A stretch of 64,000 nt of DNA. Origin: Entophlyctis helioformis (Eukaryota; Chytridiomycota; Chytridiomycetes; Chytridiales; Chytriomycetaceae). Of the stretch, positions 35,362-45,158 are shown piece after piece. The first letter of the stretch is position 1. Every line of letters begins with the position of its first letter. The stretch covers positions 59,202 through 123,201 of the forward strand of contig JAHLKH010000067.1 of assembly GCA_025526915.1 (NCBI GenBank), given 5' to 3'. The notes under the pieces were generated by a model. The model was not told where the DNA came from, did not search any database, and was given only the letters and a program-made list of their open reading frames with translations. A program made the position numbers and the translations under genes.

Positions 35362-37932
35362 ATGGGGGCAAATCAGTCCAAAGACCCCGTCGAGTACGAA
35401 GAGCGTACGTTCGATGCGCTTTGCCCCAGCCCGACAGCCTATCTGCACCGTCTGTCTGTCCGTCGCCTGCCAGCGTACGGCGTATGTGCGAGTGCGGCAT
35501 GTCTGGCTGCGGCATGCCTGATAAGCATGGCCCAACCAGCACGCACGAACGCACTCACAAGCACAAGCAAATGCGGCAATTATTATTGACGCTGAGTGGA
35601 CACCGCCACGCCACAATCGCCGCAAATGGAGCCAATGATGAGCCAAGCGATGGCATCCGATGCCAATCTACAGCCACACTCCTCCTCCTGCCTTGCCCCT
35701 TACGTGCTCGCAGCTGACATGCCTGCCCCCTGCACCCCCCCACGCTACTGCGCAGTCGATCTGAGCCACTTTAGGATGCATCAGGTCATTGGCAAGGGCG
35801 GCTTCGGCATGGTAAGCCGGACACTCAAACAATCACTCCTCGTTGAGTCTTGTTCCACGTCCTGGTGGATCTGCCCGCCAAAGGCGATCCAATCCACACA
35901 AGGAGGCACGCTTGTCCTTGTGACGGATCAGCACAGACCTCGCCCGCCAATCGCACTTGCGCACCGACACCCACCGACACCCATACTGACACACGCACAT
36001 ACACACACAATCCCCACAGGTGCGCATCGTCGAAGAGAAAAAGTCCAAACAGCAGTTTGCTCTCAAGTACATCAACAAGCGGCAATGCATCAAGAAACAC
36101 TCGGTCGAGAACATCTTCCGAGAGCGCCTCATTCTCCAGGAGCTCAACCACCCGTACATTGTCAACCTGCAGTTTGCGTTCCAGGACGACGAGTACATGT
36201 TCATGGGCCTCGATCTGGCGCTTGGCGGTGACGTGCGGTTCCACTTGCTGCGCCAGGGTGGGCTGAGCGAGCAGACGGTGCGCGTGTACATGGCCGAGAT
36301 CGCGCAGGCGTTGGGGTACATACACAAGCACCAGATCATCCATCGGTAAGCATGCCATGCCGTGTGCGCCAGACGAGGAGCGACGACGGGGTGTGCGGCT
36401 GATTGTGCTGTGTAGGGATTTGAAGCCAGAGAATCTGCTGATTGACCAGGAGGGACATGTGCGGATCACGGACTTTAACGTGGCGTACTGGGTCAAGGAC
36501 AAGCTGCCGTCTTCGCGTTCTGGCACGCTCAACTACATGTGTGAGTAGCGTCATCTGGAGCCGACTTTTGTGCACGGTGGGGGGTCTGACATGTTGGTTT
36601 TTGTGGGGGCCGGCCAGCACCAGAGACGTTGTCAGGGAGACGGTATAGCTATGCAGTTGACTGGTGGGCACTCGGGGTCACCATGTACGAGGCATTCTAC
36701 GGCATTGTAGGTGTCTGTTGGCTCGCTGGAAGATGCCACATGATTGCGCCACAACTGACGATGCCGACTCGCGATGCTAGAAACCGTTTGGAGGCGAAGA
36801 CGATCACGCCATCTCCAGCTGCATCCGACACAAGGAGCTCGAGTTTCCGACTGGAAAGGAAAAGGGGCTGCGCAATCCCAGCAAGCCGGACGCATCGCCT
36901 GTGCTCAAGGATATCCTGTACAGGTTCATGATCAAGGACAAGGACACGCGTCTTGGGTCGCAGCCAAACGCCTTTGACGATGTCATCTCCAAGGAAGAGT
37001 TCTTTGCAAACATTGACTGGCAGCTGATCTCTGAACGCAAGATTTTGCCCGAATACATCCCTGATGTAGGTGGCGCTGCTTGCCTGGCGATGCGGAAAAC
37101 GGATGCACCCTCTGCACGCGGCTGACACCTGAACGGACAGATGACCAAAAACAACTTTGAGGCCGCACCGGCACTCGAAGAGCTGCTCTACGACTCGGCG
37201 CCGCTGACGCCCAAAAAGCGAAAGAAGAAGGTCCGTGGCGTCAATGACTCTCTCCCGCAGCTCAGCCGCGACTCGCTCTCGGCATCGCTTTCTGCCTCGC
37301 TCAACGCCAGCCCTCTGCGCGGCGAGCTGAGCGCCAGCGGCACCAGCCCCACCGACGGATCCTCGGCCAAGCCCAAGGACATGTCCAAGATGAGCGACAA
37401 GGAAAAGTCCAAGGAACGCGAGCGCCGCGAGCTCCAGTTCATCGAAGATCACTTTACCATCTTTGTGCAAGGCACCGGCATCGGCGTGCTCGACTGCAAC
37501 AAGGTCAAGGTCGACCTCTGCGCGGACGATGAGGGAAACAGAAACTCGACAACAGCTGGCGGCACGCCGCGGTCAGCGTCCACGTCCCTCCTGAGCTCGA
37601 TTGACACGAGCCCGGTGCGTCCAGGATCCGCGTCGTCGCTGCGGCCACTGTCCTCTCTTGGCAACGGTGAACGCAAATCTGCCCAGCCGCCATCTCCCTC
37701 GTCCAACGTCGTCGCGCCGTTCCCTCCACCGCCGCAGGCAAGCAATGGGCCTGCTGCGCCTGGCGGTGTGCTGCAACTGCCCTTACAGGCACGGCTGCAG
37801 AAAGACCGCCACCGCACGTCGTCGTTGAACAGTCTCTCGTCGTTCCTCAAGGGCGGTAGTCCGTCGGATTCGCCCAGTGCTGCCCGGCGTCCTCGGGCAG
37901 AATCCTCTGCGATCAAGAACCCCATATCATGA
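35362..37932 (+). CDS. YANK/STK32-type Ser/Thr kinase 2 of 3
   Basis: Exon 1 (35362-35404) gives MGANQSKDPVEYEE, a myristoylation motif close to that of animal STK32A. After a 351-nt intron come DLSHFRMHQVIGKGGFGM, VRIVEEKKSKQQFALKYINK, the HR-DLKPEN loop, DFN (ITDFNVAYWVKDKLPSS) and then SPET in place of the usual APE. DWWALGVTMYEAFYGI and KPFGGEDDHAISS follow. Introns are 35405-35755, 35812-36019, 36346-36415, 36541-36617, 36707-36780 and 37066-37140, at the same places as in the neighbours. The tail has NNFEAAPALEELLYD and then a Ser-rich region. The frame is intact throughout. The first glycine-loop residues are normal, so it is probably active, though SPE in the activation segment is a notable change. 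Confidence 0.88.
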
Positions 37933-38177
37933 TGGTGCCTTTCGCGAGCCGTCTTGCCTTGTCTTCTCTCTCTCCTCTCTTTCTTTCTTTGGACTCTCTT
38001 CTTCTTCTTCTGCGACCTTCCTACCACCTTTCTTGATCGTTAAATCCACATGACCCGATCCAGATGTGCATTTGGTTTGGTTGGCTTGGTTTCGTGTTTG
38101 GGCATTTATAGGTGTCTCGGTTGGTGGGATCGGCACCAGCTTTCCCAGACATATTTCCATTGTAAAGCGAGAGGACG

Positions 38178-40807
38178 ATGGGCAACGTGAATGGCAGGGC
38201 TCGCGAGTTTGATGGTACATGCAATTGCATACATGGGAGCATATGCAATGCTCAACGACTATGCCCAAAGGCGTCGCGGCATCTATGGGCGATACGAGCA
38301 GCAGATCATCATCTGCGCCGTGTCTTTGCGATGCTCGTCGGCGCTGGAAAGCTGACATGGCGTGCTTTGCGCGGAACGGACGACTGCGACGGGCAACGAT
38401 TCGCCACACTCGCCTGCCGCTGCCAGTGGATCTGCGCATGTTCACAATGAAGCGCGTCGTTGGCAAAGGAGCATTCGGCAAGGTGAGGTCCTCCATCTGC
38501 AGTTGCAACGGCACCATCATGGGCAGTGCTTTCAGCTGGACGCCCGACCCCGTGGCTACAAGGGATACCTCTGCTCCTGTATGGCTTTGGGTCCAGACAC
38601 GTTCTCGAAACCACCGTCTTTACATTGGCGGTTGCTCGTTGTCTCGACCCATCTTTTTTTCGCTCCCACATCACCCCATTCCAGCCCGTCTTACTCCACC
38701 TTGTGCCACATCACCATGCTTCACCTACCTGACACGCACGCTTGCATAATGCCTCGCGCATTTTCACAGGTACGGCTCATTGAAAAGCGCGACTCCAAGA
38801 TGCTCTACGCCCTCAAGAGCATCAACAAGCTCGACTGTATATCCAAGAAATCCACACAAAACATATTCAGGGAGCGGCTCATACTGCAGGACATCCAGCA
38901 TCCGTTTGTCGTGACGCTGCACTATGCGTTCCAGGACGAGTTTGACTTGTTCATGGTGATCGATGCAGCGCGCGGCGGCGACCTCCGCTTCCATATGGAC
39001 CACTACATCAAGTGCGCAGACGAGCGTGTCGTGCGTGTGTATGCGGCCGAGATGGCGTCAGCGTTGTCGTACTTGCACGAGCTGCAAGTTGTGCATCGGT
39101 GGGCTATTGCTGTCTGTGGTGGCTTCCATGGCTGTGCAAGACCCGCGTGGCTCACATCTCGGTTCAGGGATATCAAGCCGGACAACGTGCTGCTGGACGA
39201 TCGTGGACATATCTTGATAACGGACTTTAACATTGCTGTGTCGCTGACTGAAAAGACGCCGTCGTCGCAGTCCGGCACGCTCTCCTATATGGGTAAGCCC
39301 ATATGCTGGATGACATTACGTTTGTGATGCAATGTACTGACATGATGGACATCGGAATCCAGCGCCAGAGATGTTTTTGGGGAAGCCGTACAAGTACCAC
39401 GTTGACTGGTGGGCACTTGGGATTCTATTGTATGAGCTGACATATGGAAAGGCGAGTGCATTTCTGGATGCGCACGATGCATGTCAACACCGGAATCTGA
39501 CATGGAGTCAATGACAGCGACCGTTCCGAGGACGGGACGAGGCGTCTGTCAAGAACGCCATACGGACAGGCAAAATAGTGTTTCACGAGACGCATCAGCG
39601 TGCTGGCATACCGATACCCGCATCGCCCGAAAGGGAGGCGTTCCTGACTGGACTACTGGAGCGAGACATAACCAAACGGATCGGATCCAATGGATTCGAG
39701 AAAGACGTGTGTCAGCACCCGTGGATGGCAGAGATTGACTGGCCCCAGCTGCTTGCCAAGAACGTTGACGTGGCATATGTTCCCGATGTGAGGCTGGTGG
39801 CGATGATTTGTGGCGTTGCAGCCATTTGGCGGGCCTTGTTGGCACCAACTGACGCTGGCCCAACACGACAGATCAGCAGCTCAAACTACGACACGCAGCT
39901 CGAGCTTGAAGAGATGCTCATGGACTCAACACGGCCGACTCAAAAGCCTCGTCGCTGGAATGGCCAGGCTGGCCGCCGGTTCCCGTTTGATCTCGCCGGC
40001 CAGACACCAAGCAGCAGCAGTTTACCACGCACGAAACCCGTCATTCAAAGATCTGCGTCTCTCGACAGAGTGCAGGCCGAGCAAGACAAGATCGACCGCG
40101 AGCTGGACTTTATGGAAGCGCATTTCCTGCCATACTCGCGCGAAAAGGGGTTTGGCCGGCTGGACAGGGCGTACATCATGGCAGCATGGAGCGGCAGCAG
40201 TGTCGAGATGTTTGCACGGCAAAAGAGCATGGACCAGCTTGTAGCAAATGGACACAAACGCCGCAGTGCCGGCCGTGGCAGATCATCAGCAGGATCTCCG
40301 GCCGCTCCACAAGTGCCGCAGGCTCAACCACAGCCGGACCCGCACCCAAACAAAGCGCTGTCAAAGTCGGCATCAACCAATGTGGTGGCCGCTGCCGGCA
40401 AACTGCTGGACATGCAGCAGAACAAAGCGCCGCTGTCGAGAGCCGGATCGGGCATTCTCAAGTTGTCACGCGCTGGATCAGCCAGCCTGGCCGTTGGCGG
40501 CCGCGCATCACTTGGAACGGTCGGTGGCAGTCCCAGCACAGGTGCACACGGCGCCAGCACACCGAAACGCTTCTTTGCATACCTGCGGTGCAGCAAAGAA
40601 GAAGGCAGCAGGGGGAGCCGCAACAGCTCAGCCGGCGACTCGACTGGCAGTTCAAGCACGTCCAATCTGGTGCCGCGTGGGTTCCATTTTCCCTGGCGGT
40701 CCAACAAGATCGTGGGCGAGAGCAAGATGCGGCATTCCATGTCGGCCGATGTGCTGGTCCGTGATGACGCGAGCCGGTCTGTGGTGCATGACAACCATGG
40801 ACAATGA
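38178..40807 (+). CDS. YANK/STK32-type Ser/Thr kinase 3 of 3
   Basis: Exon 1 (38178-38214) gives MGNVNGRAREFD, again with Gly2 and small residues fit for N-myristoylation. Next are VDLRMFTMKRVVGKGAFGK, VRLIEKRDSKMLYALKSINK, the HR-DIKPDN loop, DFN (ITDFNIAVSLTEKTPSS), APEMF, DWWALGILLYELTYGK and RPFRGRDEASVK. Introns are 38215-38426, 38483-38769, 39099-39167, 39293-39362, 39452-39517 and 39788-39871. The intron at 39452 begins GC (AAG|GCGAGT), where its paralogues have GT. The tail ISSSNYDTQLELEEMLMDS matches the YANK C-terminal block. A Ser-rich end includes LVPRGFHFPWR. The frame is intact. Confidence 0.87.
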
Positions 40808-41039
40808 AAAGTCAGACCCTGTCATCCATGTAGCTTTGAGTGCGATCTGAGTCAAGGTGCGCCGAAAGCTTCGCGTCTTGCTTTTGACGACGGATCGCGG
40901 CTCCCTGATGGCTTGCTCCAGAAGCCAATATGCAGTCTGAGCAAACGCCAGGATTCTCAAAGGAGACCCCTCTGAGAAAGAGGCGTGCACTCTCAAGCCA
41001 GGGCCTACACACACGCATACCCCAACTGCCGCACCAGAG

Positions 41040-41937
41040 ATGGTCAAGGAGCGCAAGCATCAGCCGCCAGCAGCCAAAGACGCGTCTTCAAAGCATGAAC
41101 AGCTGTCTCAGCAGCAGCAGGGCGAGCATGCAGACCCCCTTGAATCGGCCGTCGAGGCGATCCACGATCAGATTGGCACATCATCAAGGCCGTCATTCGT
41201 GCCAGCAACCAGATGCTGCATGTCTACGAGGAGGATCTCGAGCTGAGAGAGATGTCGACTGGCATGTCCGAGACGGCGGCTCTGAGGGACAGCCGGCTGG
41301 AAAGGAGAGTCAGCCAGAGTCCACCGCCGTTGGCGACACGCCTCCCACTTCTGAGCAGCAGCAGCTACAACAGCAGCAGCAGCAGAAGCAGCAGCCTGCC
41401 AAGACCGAGGGCGAAGCCGCTGGTGACGTCAAGACCAAGGGCAAGACGAAGGGTAAGGCTGCCGTCCGCGAGACCACGTCACGCTCGCAGCATCGCGCGA
41501 CCGTCCTCGAAGAGTTCCAGTTTCGCGCCATCTCGCAGATCGTCCTCCTCAACCACATCCTCTCGATCAACGTGTTCGCTCCCTACGTCCCCTACGACGA
41601 CACTGCAGCTGAAGTCGACAACCTGATCAATACCGACATCAACGACGTGTTCAGCTCTGACAGGATCGTGACTTCGATGCGCGAGTCCATGGCCGATGAG
41701 GGCATGGTCCTTGTCGAGCAGGGCGGCAACACTGACGAGACGGAATCGACCACAACAGCGTCATCTACCTCCACCGAGTCGAGCGTTGGCAATGTCGTGC
41801 TGCAGGATACGATCGTGAGTGGCAAGGGGCGGCCTGTGCACAAAAAGGTCAAGAAGGTCAAGACGCTGCCAGGTGCTTCGGCCGCAGCTGCCAAGAGCGC
41901 TCGTGCAGCTCGACACAAGACGTGTGCGAGTTTGTGA
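41040..41937 (+). CDS. conserved-looking protein of unknown function
   Basis: Starts MVKERKHQPPAAKD with a helical segment: ESAVEAIHDQI, then HIIKAVIRASNQMLHVYEED and LELREMSTGM. A Gln/Lys linker (KTKGKTKGKAA) leads to a second helical block, ATVLEEFQFRAISQIVLLNH, ILSINVFAPYVPYDD, EVDNLINTDINDVF. The tail is Thr/Ser-rich then Lys-rich. Two frame changes (about 41175 and 41300) are needed. The family was not recognised. It sits tail to tail with the radial spoke gene; a ciliary role is possible but unsupported. Confidence 0.5.
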
Positions 41938-42048
41938 ACTGCCGTTGTCCTTGGTGTCTGCATTGTTGGCCTACTTGCACTGGATCATCGCATGTTGAGT
42001 GCAGCCGAATGAACTCGCACGTGTTTGCTGGATCTGTACGTTTCGCTG

Positions 42049-42054
42049 TTTATT
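42049..42054 (-). terminator. AATAAA polyadenylation signal (minus strand)
   Basis: TTTATT on the plus strand, about 69 nt past the radial spoke gene stop codon. Confidence 0.45.
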
Positions 42055-42122
42055 GGGCCGTCCCTTCATGGACGTTTGTTGATCACAACCTCGTCTGTGC
42101 ATTGCCTAGCCGACCACACTGT

Positions 42123-44719
42123 CTACTCCTCGTCCTCGTCGCCCTCGGCATTCTCTTCGCCATCGCTGCCGCCTTCCTTGCCCTCGGCCTCCTTGGCTCG
42201 CTTCTCGTCCTCGTACGCCTTCTCTTGCTCGATGGTCGGATCCGTCTGCTCGACAAGCAGCTCGGCATTGCCATCGGCGCCTTCGCCGGTCGCGTACTCC
42301 TTCTGAATATCGCCCAGCTTCGGTGGCACAAAGCGTTGCAACGGATTGCCGAGATCCTTGAGACCGTCGCCCATGTAGATGTTGGCAAACTTGTCGTTGT
42401 AGGCAACAACGGTTGCTCCAGGCCAGCGCGTGCTTCTGAGCATCACAGGAGAGAACTTTGTGGGCGACAAGTGCGAGCACGTGCGCGAAATCCACGACGG
42501 GAGATCGCCATGCTCTGCCAGATCCAGCCACCGTGTCAGCAACATGCCGCATCATCACATGCGCGATCGTAGCCAAGACTCACCGTCGTCGGCTGTAATG
42601 ACACTCAGAGGTGCAGGACCAGACTCTGGCTCGATGTTGTCGGCCGCATTTTCCTCGCTCGCCTCTTCTTCTTCGCGGTCCTCATCGTCGCCGCCCTCGG
42701 CATTTTCGGCACGCGCAACCGGATTCTCCCACGTCACACGTCCTTGCGGCAGAATGTACGGCACATGGTGGACCCAGTTGGCCAGATTGAGCAGCTGGTC
42801 GTTGGCCAGCCCCTCAAACTCGGGGTTGATGATGATGGACGGACCGCCTGCTTAAATCGAGAATCCACAAACAAACGTCTCCATGTCAACGACGTGCCAT
42901 GGCAGGGGGCGGTCGTAGGCACGTGGATGGTTACCTGCTCCTTCTTCGGCCTCGGCTTCCTCGCTGTCGATCATGTAGTAGCCATTGGGGCTGAGCACGG
43001 TCGCAGACGAGATGCGTGCAATCTGAGCACGGAGATAGTGTGCCTCGGTGCCGTCAAACGCCGGATAACTGTCAATCTATGGCAGCCAGGACACCAACGT
43101 TAGACCGGCGTGCAAACACCAATGTCTTGGTATGAATCCAGAATGCTTGCGACGCACATGTGCTTTGAGATTGCCTGTAAAGTACTTGCGGATGCGGCGA
43201 GCTGCTTGGAGCTTCTCAGGAATGACATCTGGGAGACGCGTCCACACACCACCAGCTGCATCGCGAGAGATTGAAGCCATGTGAGCCGCCTGGTCCAATA
43301 GCCATCAAATGTTGGCAAGCATGATCCCGTGGCATCTCACCATAGGATGTGGCATAGTACACGTATTTGTTGACACCGATACGTGCCTCCTTGGACAGCG
43401 GCATCAGGGGCTTGTTCTTGGGCTTGGGCAGACCAGTCTCGTCCTCTTCGGGACTCTTGATCGCCTGATCACCCTTGGCCTCGTCGTCCTCGCCAGCAGC
43501 CTTGGTGCCAGCAGCAGGCTCCGTGGCTGCCTTGGAGTCCTCGACAGCATTGGCAATGGCGTCATCGTCATCGGCAGCGCCGTCCTTGAGCTCGGCCTCG
43601 ACGATGATGTAGTTGGACTGAGTGCCAAAGATCTTGCCCCAAAGACGGACAGACTTGAGCGGCTTCTCCTCGACAAGGTTCTTGATGGACAGGAACAGCA
43701 CAAACGTCTCTTCTCTGCCAAACGAGATCTGGACATGCGGTTGGCGTTGATGTGGTTTGGGGCAGTGGATGGCTGTCAGTCAAAGAACCAACGATGGGTG
43801 GTTTGGCCGGGGGGATTGTCAACTTACACCAGCCCATCCCAAAGGTTGGCCAGGTCCATAATGTCGGGGATCTCGCCGATATCAGCAGCAGCCTTTTCCG
43901 CAGCCTCCTCGGCAGACACACGCTGCAATGTGGTACGCACACAGTCAATGGTGCTTAGTTGGCCGAGTGCCAGCGTTCGATTGGCACACACACACACCTG
44001 GAAGAGCGACGACTGCTTCTTGGCAAGGACAATGTCGGGTGTTGGGATAGAGGCATCACGCAGCGATGTCGGCGCTCCTGGAACCTCGGCCTGGAAACGG
44101 CTGCGCTTGAGTTCGGCTGAAAGCGCCTCGAAGTTGTCTGTTGCGCCACATGTGCGACGCGGTCAGTCGATGCTCGCCAGCACACAGACAACAAGCGACG
44201 CGTCACGACGGCATGCCAACTGACCAAGCGACGCTTGCGAGCGCGTCTCGAGAACGTGGTTGACAATGCTGGTGAGGTGGTCGTAGAAGGACACGGTCTT
44301 GCCGCCGACCTTGGAGTTGAGGAACGACTTGGCAAGCGTAAACTCGGTGTCTTCTGGAACGTATGATACATCACGCTTGACTTTGCTGGCGTATCCTCCC
44401 ATGGCGCCAACGCCGCCCATGCCACCAGGGCCATGGGCGGAAGGCCACCGTTGCCTCCGTTTCCGCCCATGGACGACGAGCTGCCTGACCTGTAGATATT
44501 CTCGCCGCCGCCGCCGTTTGCTGGCTGTTGTTGCTGCAGATTCGATGCGCTGCCGGCGTTGTTGAGGCCACTCATGCTGCCGCCAGCCCGCGAGCCGCGA
44601 GCCGAGCCCGAGCCGACACCTCCGTCGCCCTGCAGGTTCTGGATGGTGTCGTCCACGCCGCCCAGCGCGCCAGCCGCGTCGTCTGCAAACGAGTCGCCCG
44701 CTGCTTCCACGTCAGCCAT
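42123..44719 (-). CDS. radial spoke head protein, RSP4/RSP6 (RSPH4A/6A) family
   Basis: Eight exons. Splicing introns 44138-44224, 43923-43997, 43729-43829, 43256-43340, 43077-43158, 42848-42934 and 42515-42583 yields the family sequence: SFYDHLTSIVNHVLETRSQA, IGEIPDIMDLANLWDGL-ISFG, KSVRLWGKIFGTQSNYIIVE, IGVNKYVYYATSY, GGVWTRLPDVIPEKLQAARR, IRKYFTGNLKAH-IDSYPAF, AHYLRAQIARISSATVLSPN, NWVHHVPYILPQGRVTWENP, RSTRWPGATVVAY and KFANIYMGDGLK. It ends in an acidic tail. In 9+2 axonemes this protein forms the spoke head that contacts the central pair. The N terminus is Gly/Asn/Ser-rich, with a frame change near 44430. This gene is the best evidence for a flagellated life stage. Confidence 0.92.
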
Positions 44720-45158
44720 GTCTCTTTGAGGATAATGGCTAGCGTATCACAGCATGACCAAGGAGTCAGCAGCCTGCATGAGCGTCGAGTGGGCGAATCA
44801 CGTCTGCGAGCATGCCACCTACAAGTATGTGTCTTGATAGGTTAGTCTGGACGGTACCAGATTCGATCCATCGAGGTCGGACACGACTGGATGACACGCT
44901 GATCACGTGAAGAAACACGTGACTGGTTGCCGTCAAGGTGGAAGTGCGAGTGCGAGTGCGAGTGCGAGTGCGGAGCGTGAGCCTTGCTGTCTGGCTGGTG
45001 CATCTAGGAGAGCGGGCAGTGTCCAGAGAGCAGATGCCGCAGCGCGATCAACTGGGCCATCTACATGCTCTTATTGTTGCAGCAGCATCCTCACAGGCTC
45101 ACGAGCCAGTTTTGGATCGAAAAATCTTTTGCCACAACCATCTGCACGACCGTCTACC
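44720..45158. other. divergent promoter, radial spoke gene / eIF3b
   Basis: About 440 bp between start codons. It holds the CACGTG pair described separately, a run of GAGTGC repeats at about 44945-44975 and no convincing coding sequence. Confidence 0.5.
44904..44921. promoter_or_regulatory. paired CACGTG boxes
   Basis: CACGTGA at 44904 and again at 44916, 12 bp apart in the same orientation of the trailing A, between the divergent radial spoke and eIF3b genes. bHLH-type binding is inferred. Confidence 0.45.
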
